Origin: CAYVFC01 sp964450715 | Lineage (GTDB): Bacteria; Myxococcota_A; Polyangia; Polyangiales; JAFGIB01 | Reading direction: 5' to 3' | DNA length: 21,630 bases | Assembly: GCA_964450715.1 (NCBI GenBank) | Contig: CAYVFC010000140.1 | Span: 1 to 21,630, forward strand | Shown: one piece after another, positions 14,109 to 21,586 of the stretch | Numbering within the stretch: position 1 is the stretch's first letter | Layout: each line of letters starts with the position of its first letter | Translations under genes and position numbers: made by a program | The notes under the pieces: model-generated | What the model saw: the letters and a program-made list of their open reading frames with translations, nothing else | Told to the model about the DNA's origin: nothing | Database searches by the model: none

Positions 14109-15647
14109 CTACTGCGGAATCGAAGCGGCGCTGGCCTCGGCCACGATGCTGGCCTCTTCCTCCGGCAGGATAAAGCCGGCCTGCCTCGCCAGGCGGGCCG
14201 ACTCGATGACCTTGTCGACGTATTCCTGGTGCGTCGGATAGAGCTCCAGCAGCTTCTCGGGCGTGAAGGGTATCGTCTGACCGAACAGCGCGCATATCAT
14301 GTCCAGCGCCGCGTCGCCGCTTTCCGCCCGACCCTTCAAGGTGGCGATCGGTACGTCCACCGCCGGAGTGCGGATGCCTCCGAGCGCGTTGCCGTGCTCG
14401 TCGGTGCTCAAGCTACCGTTTGCGTCTAATTCGAGCGGTTCGCCGATCGGGGGTTCGGTGCCGTCGGTTATCCAGAGATTCAGCGCGTGCAGCGCTGCCT
14501 TTACGACCATATGCTGCGGGCCTTCGTTCGCGTCTTCGCAGGGCAACAGCGACATGATGTCCTGCGCGCCGACCGCGGCCACGGCTTCGTTCTGGCTGTT
14601 CAGCTCAAGAATGTAGGCGTCGGCGTGCGCCGTGCCTGCCACCTCCCAGGTGCGAATCCTTTCCGTGTCGGGTTGCCGCACCGCTCGGAAACCGCCCAGG
14701 TCGCTGGATCCGAGCACGTCGCTCTCGGTTTCGAACTGCAATACGGGTTCTTCGATATCGTCCCGGATATGGGTGGGTTGCGGGCTGAACAGCTGCATTA
14801 CGTCCGTACCGAAAGGCGCGCTGGAGGCGAAGCGGCTGTGGATGAAGAAGCCGTCGAACTCCCGCACCAGCGGGTGTACGCCGTTGACGTAGGAAACCAG
14901 GCGTCCCGCTGACTGGGATTCGCCGTACGCGATCAGACGCACCGGCTCGAGACCTTCGAGAATATCGACCTCACCGGCAGCTCGAACGATCTGGGCGGCA
15001 CGGGTAAAGATGTCGTAGCTATACGCGTCGCCCGGATGTACTAGAGAGCCATACCTTTCCGGGTCGTATTCCTTGAGCGGGGGCGCGGTGCCAACCATGG
15101 CAAAGCCGCCGCCCTGCACGCCGACCTCCTGGGCAGAAACCCCGACCCAGGCGTAGCCCTCCCGCAATATCTCCTGTGAGCTGTACATGAAGCCGGGATC
15201 GGCATCGGTGCCCCCGCTGACGTTGAGCCATTCCACCACGACGGTTCCATTGAACTCGCCGGCGTCCACGGGCTGCCGGACGATCAAGCGGGTCTTGAAG
15301 AGCGTCTTTTCCGATTCAACCAGGGTCCACTTGCCGTCTGAAGTCATTTCGCCCTCTGGCGTGTAAGAGCTCGCATCGCCTTCGAAGAAGTATTCCTTCT
15401 CGGTATAGCCGTGAGCTTCGAGATCGGTGACGGTCGTCATCCAGATCTTGCCCTTGCCGCCCGTGACGGGGCCCGTGACGATTACCGATCCCGACTGCTG
15501 AATATCGCTACCCGCATCCCGCTGCTGGGCATCGGCACCTGAATCCCTCTCGGAGCCGGTATCCGTATCATTGCCCGAGCCGTCGCAGCCAACGGTGAGG
15601 ACAATAAACAGCGTGTATTTCAGTAACTCGACTGAACCTCTCATCAT
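14109..15647 (-). CDS. Alpha/beta-hydrolase domain lipoprotein (Abhydrolase_10-like)
   Basis: 512 aa. The signal (YTLFIVLTVG) ends in lipobox Cys21, followed by a short Asp/Ser/Gln linker to ~52. The body shows the features of the large alpha/beta hydrolase domain family: VVVEWLNVSGG at 136-146, EGYAWVGVSAQEVGV at 163-177, nucleophile motif YGESQSAG with Ser244, and AGTAHADAY with the likely catalytic His341. The general acid is probably one of Glu306 or Asp310. Exported, anchored esterase or lipase of unknown substrate. ATG at 15647 (a second ATG follows immediately). It follows the DUF6125 gene and remnant by 60 nt and may be in the same transcript. Members of this family are often found with SDR and DUF1302 genes in lipid, terpene or steroid loci (recalled). 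Confidence 0.88.
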   Translation of the reverse strand: MMRGSVELLKYTLFIVLTVGCDGSGNDTDTGSERDSGADAQQRDAGSDIQQSGSVIVTGPVTGGKGKIWMTTVTDLEAHGYTEKEYFFEGDASSYTPEGEMTSDGKWTLVESEKTLFKTRLIVRQPVDAGEFNGTVVVEWLNVSGGTDADPGFMYSSQEILREGYAWVGVSAQEVGVQGGGFAMVGTAPPLKEYDPERYGSLVHPGDAYSYDIFTRAAQIVRAAGEVDILEGLEPVRLIAYGESQSAGRLVSYVNGVHPLVREFDGFFIHSRFASSAPFGTDVMQLFSPQPTHIRDDIEEPVLQFETESDVLGSSDLGGFRAVRQPDTERIRTWEVAGTAHADAYILELNSQNEAVAAVGAQDIMSLLPCEDANEGPQHMVVKAALHALNLWITDGTEPPIGEPLELDANGSLSTDEHGNALGGIRTPAVDVPIATLKGRAESGDAALDMICALFGQTIPFTPEKLLELYPTHQEYVDKVIESARLARQAGFILPEEEASIVAEASAASIPQ

Positions 15648-15707
15648 GGCCTCGTGCTGGTTATTCTCGTTTGGAGCCGTTCAGGGGAGCCGTAGTCTAC
15701 CATTGCG

Positions 15708-15851
15708 TCAGGGACCGACGTAGTCCGCGGTCCACGGGCCCACGCAGTTCGAGCCGGACATCGGCTCGAACAGGTTCCATTCGCCGGACAGCTGCAACGT
15801 CGTCCGGTTGTAATCGGCGTTCAGATCCCCCGAAAACGCTCCCGGAATCAT
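15708..15851 (-). pseudogene. 47-codon remnant of a small-lipoprotein C-terminal domain
   Basis: ATG at 15851 overlaps the DUF6125 gene stop (ATGA). The frame contains GDLNADYN, then LSGEWNL, then MSGSNCVGPW. This aligns with the end of the lipoprotein at 18699-19427 (GDMQGTYD, IDGSWSL, FSGVACTGPF), with about 12 identities in 35. There is no signal peptide, so the original N-terminus is gone. It could be translated by coupling, but would remain in the cytoplasm. A frameshifted fusion to the gene upstream is the alternative. Confidence 0.65.
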
Positions 15852-17479
15852 TCTTCCTTCTGGTAATACATGTCCCACTTGCAGGCCACCTGATCGGGAT
15901 AAAGCACGGGAGGAAGCGCCATGATCTTCACCCTGATGTCGGGATGGTAGAGCTTCGCGCATTTCCTGATGGCGGGCGGGTCCATCTCGCAGAACTCCAG
16001 CACCTTGTCCGGAGAAGCCCCCTGGTTCTTCAAGTTCGTCTCTCCGAAACAAACGTTGAACGTATAGATACCGCGATCCGGAGACGGCATCTCGAACTTG
16101 TGATCGAAGTTCGGCGGCAGCGCCGTGATGTCAACCTGCAAGGCCTTCATATAGCTGGCGATACTCTCCTCCTCGAGATTCAGGAACCTCGTATGCACCT
16201 CGTAGGCGTCTCCGAACAAGTAGTTGGCCCACACGTCCACCGGCATCACGATCATGGCCCTCCAGCCGTAGGTCACCATGGCCCAGTCCTGGTAGCCTAT
16301 CATCATGTTCAGATCGTGCTGATGACACATCAAGAACATCCGGGCGAGTTGCTGCCGCGAGAAGTCCGTCATTCTCAGGTCGGGCCTGAAGGGTCCGCTG
16401 TAATCTTCCAGCGTTACGTCGGGATCTATGGTGGTATCCGCCCTCAGATCCTGCCTGGTCGAATCGATCTTCAGGTCGACCGTCGCCCCTTCCTGGAAGT
16501 CATCGCCCTGGTAGCGAAGGGCGAACTTGCAGCAAATGTCATCCACGCTCTCCCGCGGAGGCGTCGCCAGGACTTTTAGCTCTATATCCGGATCGCAGAG
16601 CCTCGCCTTGTACTGGATGGCGGAATGACACTTTTTTTCGCATACAGCGAGCAACTCGTCCGTTGTGGCCCCTCGTTCTTCGTACTCATCCGCCACCGGA
16701 CAGCGATTGACGGTGACCAGGCCGCGCTCCGCAGTCGGCATTTCGAATACGATGTCCCAGAAATCGCCCGGCTGCGAATTGAGATCCAGCTGCCAGAATT
16801 TCATGAAGGACTCGAGGTCGTTCCCCGTGATCTTCATCACGTCCCTGTAAAGCCCGTGCAGGCCTTCGGCCGTGATCTCGCCCCATATCTTTTCTTCCGA
16901 ATCGGCCACCGCGTCATTCCCCCACGTATCGAAGACGTATCGCCTGTACCCTCTCTGTATGCGGTAATGGTAATGATGAGCCATCGAATACATACGGCCG
17001 AGAAACTCTCTCGAAAAATCGGTGAATCTCAAATCGGGCCTGAAGGGACCGCTATAGTCGTCCAGTTCGACTTCCGGTTTATCCTGGATTTCCGCCCGTG
17101 TATCCGTTCCCGGCGTATAGCGGTGGTAATCGATGTCCTGAGGGGCCACGGTCATATCCGTGTCCTCCGTGTAGTCCCATTCATCGTACGACAGCTGTTC
17201 TCCCGCGTCGGTACCCGCATCGATGCCGGAGTCCGCTGCGGCGCTTCCGTCCGGGGCGGCCATTCCGCCACTCCCGCCCTGGTCAGCCGTCCCCGCTCCC
17301 GCGTCGGCACCAGCGCCATTCGAGGAACCGCTTTCGCATCCCAGAAAATGGGGAATGGCGAGAGCCGCCGAAGAAGCCGCTGCCAGCTTACAAAAACGAC
17401 GTCTGCTCAAAGGCTGCAGCCCTCTCCTTTTTCTCTGCCTGTTTACCAATACGAACAGCGTATAGTTCTTGCACATCAT
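15848..17479 (-). CDS. Tat-type lipoprotein with two tandem DUF6125-like domains
   Basis: 543 aa. ATG at 17479 has GAGGA 7 nt upstream. SRRRFCK at 25-31 fits the twin-arginine consensus, and the hydrophobic stretch ends HFLG-C, Cys48, so this is a predicted Tat-exported lipoprotein. After a Gly/Ala/Asp linker come two homologous domains (140-323 and 358-538), each opening DDYSGPFRPDLR or EDYSGPFRPDLR + xTDFSR. Both continue with a FExP..DRG/ERG strand and NRCP or NVCF, and end K(V/I)xAxPP....D..(C/A)CK. The end pattern is that of DUF6125, related to L-2-amino-thiazoline-4-carboxylate hydrolase-like proteins (from memory). Family members I recall are single-domain and cytoplasmic. Conserved Cys and acidic residues could bind metal. 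The second domain lacks the CC pair (AC). Confidence 0.85.
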   Translation of the reverse strand: MMCKNYTLFVLVNRQRKRRGLQPLSRRRFCKLAAASSAALAIPHFLGCESGSSNGAGADAGAGTADQGGSGGMAAPDGSAAADSGIDAGTDAGEQLSYDEWDYTEDTDMTVAPQDIDYHRYTPGTDTRAEIQDKPEVELDDYSGPFRPDLRFTDFSREFLGRMYSMAHHYHYRIQRGYRRYVFDTWGNDAVADSEEKIWGEITAEGLHGLYRDVMKITGNDLESFMKFWQLDLNSQPGDFWDIVFEMPTAERGLVTVNRCPVADEYEERGATTDELLAVCEKKCHSAIQYKARLCDPDIELKVLATPPRESVDDICCKFALRYQGDDFQEGATVDLKIDSTRQDLRADTTIDPDVTLEDYSGPFRPDLRMTDFSRQQLARMFLMCHQHDLNMMIGYQDWAMVTYGWRAMIVMPVDVWANYLFGDAYEVHTRFLNLEEESIASYMKALQVDITALPPNFDHKFEMPSPDRGIYTFNVCFGETNLKNQGASPDKVLEFCEMDPPAIRKCAKLYHPDIRVKIMALPPVLYPDQVACKWDMYYQKEE

Positions 17480-17570
17480 GATGCTTTCCTCTCTATTTTC
17501 CCCGAACGTTTCCGCTTCCTATTCTGGCTTCCGGTCCCCCGAGAACAACGCCTATCGTTCGACTCCGGTT

Positions 17571-18596
17571 CTATTCGCAGGCTTGAGCCGTCACGCACTC
17601 GCGCGAGCTCTCGACGCCGTACGCCTGAAGACGCACGGTGGAATTGAGGTCCTGCTGTGTAACGAAGCAGGGAGCGAAGAAGGCGCCCGCGTCGGCCGAA
17701 AGTCGCCAGGGTTCGAAGCGAATGTCATAGGGACCGTCTATTTTGTCGGTCGTACCTTGCGGCGGGGCGCCAAAAGTGCCGCACAGGGGACCGTCGCAGG
17801 TGATGGTTCCCTCGGCGATATAGCCATGAAGGTTGGGCGGATCGCTCGTGCCCTGGGCCGTCCCGGTAAAGTCGGACCAGGTCAACACGTCGCCTTGCAC
17901 AGTACCGACCGCAGCAGCGCCGCACGGCCCCGTGTCGTATTCGTGACCGGCCGTGCCCACCAGGTTCGTGGTGGCGGGCGGCACGGTGAAATTCACGCTG
18001 ATCTCGAGCTGCAACAGGTAGGCCCTGCCTCCGGGGCTGCCGTCGATACTCTCAAAGCGAATCGTCGCGGTTCCCGGCCCGACGTTTCGATTGGCGTCAC
18101 CGATCCCCATCATGGTGTCCCTGAGCGTCAGGACGTTCTGGTCGGCCGGCGGATCGGCGGGCGCGGTCCCGGGATCCCCCGTCGATTCGGGCAGGTCGTA
18201 GGTGATGTCCCAGTAGCTGCCTTCGGGACAGGCGGCGGGTCCGTCCCCCGAACTGCCCGCGTCGGCGACGGGGCCCACGGTTCCCGCGGTCCCCTCCCCG
18301 GCAACCGGGCCCGCGGTCCCGGCGGTCTCTGCGGTCTCCGCCGTTCCTGCGGTTCCCGCGGTCTGTGCGGTCTCTGAGTTCCCCGCCGTTCCCGCGGCTC
18401 CCGCCATTTCTGCGGTTCCCGCCATCCCCGCGGCCCCTACCTCGGCGACGTCATTTCCGCCTCCATCTCCGTCATCCACACCGCAAGAAGAGGCCATCGA
18501 AGCCAAGAGCAATGCGGTAGTCATGACACAGCGCTTCTTTCCCGGGTGTTTCATCGTGGCCTCTTTGTCGATCTGGGTACGTCTGCGGTGATTCAT
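17571..18596 (-). CDS. Lipoprotein with Ala-Gly-Thr/Ala-Glu-Thr tripeptide repeats
   Basis: 341 aa. ATG at 18596 has AAGGAG 6 nt upstream; an ATG at residue 15 is a weaker alternative. The signal (MTTALLLASMASS) leads to Cys38. Residues ~55-110 are a tripeptide-repeat linker (AGT, AET, AGP) encoded by 9-bp repeats. The C-terminal ~220 residues begin ACPEGSYWDITYDLPES and contain several paired Cys (GPCGAAA, TCDGPLCGTFG, APCF, ECVTAQAC). They look like a beta-sandwich or lipocalin-like exported domain, but I recognise no family. The segment TITCDGPLCGTFGAP is similar in style to the neighbouring lipoprotein at 18699 (PPFGTFGGD). Neighbours on both sides are lipoproteins in the same direction with gaps of about 90-100 nt. 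Confidence 0.85.
   Translation of the reverse strand: MNHRRRTQIDKEATMKHPGKKRCVMTTALLLASMASSCGVDDGDGGGNDVAEVGAAGMAGTAEMAGAAGTAGNSETAQTAGTAGTAETAETAGTAGPVAGEGTAGTVGPVADAGSSGDGPAACPEGSYWDITYDLPESTGDPGTAPADPPADQNVLTLRDTMMGIGDANRNVGPGTATIRFESIDGSPGGRAYLLQLEISVNFTVPPATTNLVGTAGHEYDTGPCGAAAVGTVQGDVLTWSDFTGTAQGTSDPPNLHGYIAEGTITCDGPLCGTFGAPPQGTTDKIDGPYDIRFEPWRLSADAGAFFAPCFVTQQDLNSTVRLQAYGVESSRECVTAQACE
18313..18429. repeat. 9-bp tandem repeat, 13 units
   Basis: Uninterrupted 9-base units of the type GCGGT(C/T)(C/T)C(C/T) run from 18313 to 18429 with substitutions but no indels. They encode the three-residue linker repeats of the overlapping lipoprotein. Confidence 0.8.
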
Positions 18597-18698
18597 CTAC
18601 TTCTCCTTTTCTTATGTTGAGTGTATTCAGTTAGAAATCGGATCTCGGCCGGTTTCGAAGCGGCTACGGTGTTTCATCTCTCCCTCCCTCCCTTGCGA

Positions 18699-19427
18699 TC
18701 AAAGCGTCAGCGTTACTTCGAACGGGCCCGTGCAGGCGACGCCCGAGAAGTCGTCGGCGAGGCTCCAGCTGCCGTCGATCGCCTGCGGCGAACCGGTGTC
18801 GTAGGTACCCTGCATGTCGCCGCCGAAAGTGCCGAACGGCGGCTCGGCGACCGTCCACAGCGCGTTCGGATCGTTGGGGTCGCTCGACACGGCCATACCG
18901 TAGATGCCCCCGGGCGCGCTGGCGCGAAACTCGCCGGTCTGGCAGTCGAGGCCGCCGCTGAGCTGGGCTTCGAAACCGAGAAAACCGAGAACGCCGTACA
19001 GGACGCCGGTCCCCTCGGCGATCACCAGGTCGGCGCAGAACTCGTCGCAATCGGCTTGCTCCGTACCCGAGGTATTGACCTCGAGGTTGAAGGAAACGTC
19101 GCCCGCAAGCGGAACGGGCCCGGTTCCCATGTCGATGTCGCAATTGTAGGTACCGAGATAAAGGCCCGGCTCGCAGTTCGTATCCCGAAAGAGCGGCCGC
19201 TCCTGGTCGCTCACCTCGGGGATTGGTTCGGCGGCAACGGCGGAACCGGCGGCGCCGTCGAAATACCCGCCGCCACCGGCTGCCGACTTCGCCGTCGACG
19301 GTGCCGTCGATGCCGGCGGCACGGGCCTGTCGCTGCCGTCGCCCTCGGCAGAGCAGCCGACCAGCATACTACAGATAAATGCCATCCATTTCATCCGCTG
19401 CTTCAATTCGTTGTTCGTAGTAACCAT
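18699..19427 (-). CDS. Small lipoprotein of unknown family
   Basis: 242 aa from ATG 19427, preferred because AAGG lies 5 nt upstream; ATG 19451 is also in frame but has no ribosome site. The signal MAFICSMLVG leads to Cys25. After a short Ala/Gly/Pro linker, the domain at ~84-242 has NCEPGLYLGTYNCDID, a VSFNLEV strand, CDEFCADLVIAEGTG, LDCQTGEF and a final GDMQGTYD...GSWSL...FSGVACTGPF. This has the look of a small exported beta-barrel. The C-terminal 40 residues are duplicated in the remnant at 15708-15851. It is 25 nt downstream of the Cys-rich-repeat gene, so they are likely one transcript. Confidence 0.85.
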   Translation of the reverse strand: MVTTNNELKQRMKWMAFICSMLVGCSAEGDGSDRPVPPASTAPSTAKSAAGGGGYFDGAAGSAVAAEPIPEVSDQERPLFRDTNCEPGLYLGTYNCDIDMGTGPVPLAGDVSFNLEVNTSGTEQADCDEFCADLVIAEGTGVLYGVLGFLGFEAQLSGGLDCQTGEFRASAPGGIYGMAVSSDPNDPNALWTVAEPPFGTFGGDMQGTYDTGSPQAIDGSWSLADDFSGVACTGPFEVTLTL

Positions 19428-19452
19428 AAGAACCTTTTCCTGAACCGTCATT

Positions 19453-21219
19453 TCAATAGGTCGGGTCGGCGACGCCGACCAGCCTGACGCGCTTGGCCGA
19501 GACCTTGACCACCGCGGAGTAGGCGTCGTTCACGCCGTCGCCGTCGACGTCGGCGTCGGGCGGGCCGGCCGGGCTGAGCAGGCCGGCACAGCCCCTCTCG
19601 AAGAGGGTCGCGATGGAGTCGCACTCGCCCAGGGTCGGGTCCTGTCCCTGTGCGCAGGCGATGAACCCGTCAAAGGGGCAGAGCAGGACCAGCTCCGCAG
19701 GCATGGGGATGGTGGCGAAAGACTCGGCGAGCATGGCGCCGCAGATCACGCCCTGGGCCTCGGCGGCCGATTCCTGCCCCAGGGTTTCGGGCAGCGTCGC
19801 CCAGTCCGCGGTCTCGGGCGGGGGCGTGAGGAGGCTGCGGCCGGGATCAACCTCGATCCGGCTCATGTTGGCGTGCATGTTGAAATCCGCTCCCCCGTCG
19901 GTGCGGAAGTAGACCGTGCTGGCAGTGGTGGAGCGGACGATGGTCTTTCCCCCCTCGATCACCAGCTCGGCCGGATTGCGGGTCAAGGGCAGGTTTTCGT
20001 CGTCGACGTCGATGGCATTGATGTTCACCGGGAAATCGAGCTTGTCGGTCCGGCTGGCCCACTCCTCGGCCAGGGTGGCCATGGAGAGGCCCAGGTGGAT
20101 CAGGGGATCGGAAGCGCCGGCGGTGGGGTCTTCCATGTCCATGAGGTGGATCAGCAAGTTGGCGGTGCCGTCGGCGAACATCTGCCCCATCAAGTCCCGC
20201 GTGGTGGTGAAGAGCGCGTTGCTGAGAAGCGCGCCCTCGAATAGACTGCTGAAAGCGTTCCCTTGCTTGTCATTGCCGGAGAACACGCAGAAGTCGGGCG
20301 CCGGATCCAGCGAGATCTCGAAACGCGACAGCCGGAAGGCGACCTCGATACGGCAACCGGCGTCGCAGCCGTCGGCGTTTTCGGCGTTACCGTCGTCGCA
20401 CTGTTCTTTGCCCTCTATCAGGCCGTCTCCGCAGACAGCCTGCGTGCAGGCAGCCGAACAGCCGGAGTTCGCCACGCCGTTCTGATCTGCCAGGTCGCAC
20501 CGCTCGTTGGGCTCCTGTTCCCCGTTACCGCAAACGGAATCGACGCAGACGCCGTCCAGGCAGTACCCCTGACCCAGGTTGCAGACGATGCCGTCCGGTA
20601 GCGCCTCGCCACCGGTGCAGGCGTGCGTCTGCTCGTCGCAGACCGAATTCGGATTGCATTCGTCAAGGCAGTCGCGCGTCTCGTCGCCGGATACGCAGCT
20701 GAAGGTACAGCGGGTGGTGCATCCGTCCTTCTCGTCGTCGTTGTCCCCGTCGTCACACTCCTCGCCCTCCTGCAGCACCCCATCGCCGCAACCGGAGACG
20801 GTACAATTTCCCCCGACACAGGCCATGGCCTCGCCGCAACGCGTACCGTCCTCGACCGGCGGACCGTTGATGCAGGTATGGTCGGAGATGTTGCAGATCT
20901 CGGCACCGTCGCAGAGGTTGAGGTCGTCGCAATCGGAATCGTAGGTGCAGGTGTAGGTGCAGTCCGATCTGCAGCCATCCGTTTCTACCTCGTTTCCGTC
21001 GTCGCACTCCTCGAGCTCGTCCAGGGCCCCGTCGCCGCAGGTGGCCGGGGCCTCGGTCGAGGCTCCGGCTCCGCTTGCGCCGCCGCTTCCGCCCTGGCCG
21101 ACGGGCGCGCCCCCGCCACCGGTGGCCGCGCTGTCGCTGCCATCCGCTGTCTCATCACCGCCGCAAGACAGGGCCGTGGACGACAAGATCACCAATAGCA
21201 CCAGACGAGATACGAGCAT
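19453..21219 (-). CDS. Lipoprotein with four Myxococcus-type Cys-rich repeats (DUF4215-like)
   Basis: 588 aa from ATG 21219, which has AAGGA 7 nt upstream; the frame is open to 21474 but the upstream part overlaps the GGCC motif region and is not protein-like. The signal LVLLVILSSTALS leads to Cys19 (weak lipobox, Leu at -2). Four repeats of the form CGDG...E.CDDGN...DGC...C are at 61-87, 144-171, 230-258 and 263-289, with further Cys-rich spacers between. Residues 290-560 form an unknown domain (FRLSRFEISLDPAPDFCVF onward). PPDADVDGDGVNDAYS near the end is a thrombospondin-3-like calcium-binding motif. Probably a surface protein; such repeats are common in myxobacterial exported proteins. 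First gene of the lipoprotein series. Confidence 0.9.
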   Translation of the reverse strand: MLVSRLVLLVILSSTALSCGGDETADGSDSAATGGGGAPVGQGGSGGASGAGASTEAPATCGDGALDELEECDDGNEVETDGCRSDCTYTCTYDSDCDDLNLCDGAEICNISDHTCINGPPVEDGTRCGEAMACVGGNCTVSGCGDGVLQEGEECDDGDNDDEKDGCTTRCTFSCVSGDETRDCLDECNPNSVCDEQTHACTGGEALPDGIVCNLGQGYCLDGVCVDSVCGNGEQEPNERCDLADQNGVANSGCSAACTQAVCGDGLIEGKEQCDDGNAENADGCDAGCRIEVAFRLSRFEISLDPAPDFCVFSGNDKQGNAFSSLFEGALLSNALFTTTRDLMGQMFADGTANLLIHLMDMEDPTAGASDPLIHLGLSMATLAEEWASRTDKLDFPVNINAIDVDDENLPLTRNPAELVIEGGKTIVRSTTASTVYFRTDGGADFNMHANMSRIEVDPGRSLLTPPPETADWATLPETLGQESAAEAQGVICGAMLAESFATIPMPAELVLLCPFDGFIACAQGQDPTLGECDSIATLFERGCAGLLSPAGPPDADVDGDGVNDAYSAVVKVSAKRVRLVGVADPTY

Positions 21220-21373
21220 GGGAAATTCCTTCCTTTTCGAAGCGACGAAGCCAGCACGCATACGCACGACGCGAACAGGCCGTAAAGACGGGCGCGAAGT
21301 CGCGTCCCCTCGCTCAACGAAACGCCCCGCGTATGCATCATCAACTCCGTCATGAAGTCTATGCGCCGAGCGC

Positions 21374-21424
21374 GGCCAAAACGTGCACAGCGAACGGCCA
21401 AAGGTATGCTTTCGCGGCCAAACG
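21374..21424 (-). promoter_or_regulatory. Candidate regulator site: three TTTGGCCG boxes 20-22 bp apart (copy 3)
   Basis: On the plus strand GGCCAAA occurs at 21374, 21396 and 21416. The right 30 bases (21395-21424) match the esterase-upstream site at 13932-13961 almost base for base. On the coding strand the order is TTTGGCCGCG, AAAGCATACC, TTTGGCCG, then a third box. The proximal end is about 155 nt upstream of the ATG at 21219. Confidence 0.55.
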
Positions 21425-21586
21425 GCGGGACCCGCCAGGTCGCGATCCTGCCCCTCATCGGATAGCGCGACCAACCCGCTTTCCCCTGGCGTACAGAAAA
21501 AATACAGAAGTTTGTACGCGATTTATCGACGTCCGTTTTGAGTCATGCCTACCACTAAGGGTCCGTGACAAAATGACTCGATCAGA

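Noticed and set aside
12686..14173. Long plus-strand open frame (495 codons) opposite the esterase and hydrolase genes
   Set aside because: Arg/Ala/Gly-rich shadow of genes with clear catalytic motifs on the minus strand; typical of GC-rich DNA.
14071..14295. N-terminal extension of the DUF6125 remnant frame
   Set aside because: Lies antiparallel in frame to the hydrolase 3' end and has no family likeness; only the part after 14070 matches.
18627..18677. 16-codon minus-strand ORF with a good GGAGG upstream, before the 17571-18596 gene
   Set aside because: Could be a leader peptide or a decayed lipoprotein start (it begins MKH like a site in the next gene), but it is too short to support.
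21374..21424. Reading the GGCC motif as a sigma-54 (-24/-12) promoter or a short CRISPR
   Set aside because: The GG-to-GC spacing is 8 instead of 10, and the repeats are short, two to three copies, with no unique spacers of CRISPR length.
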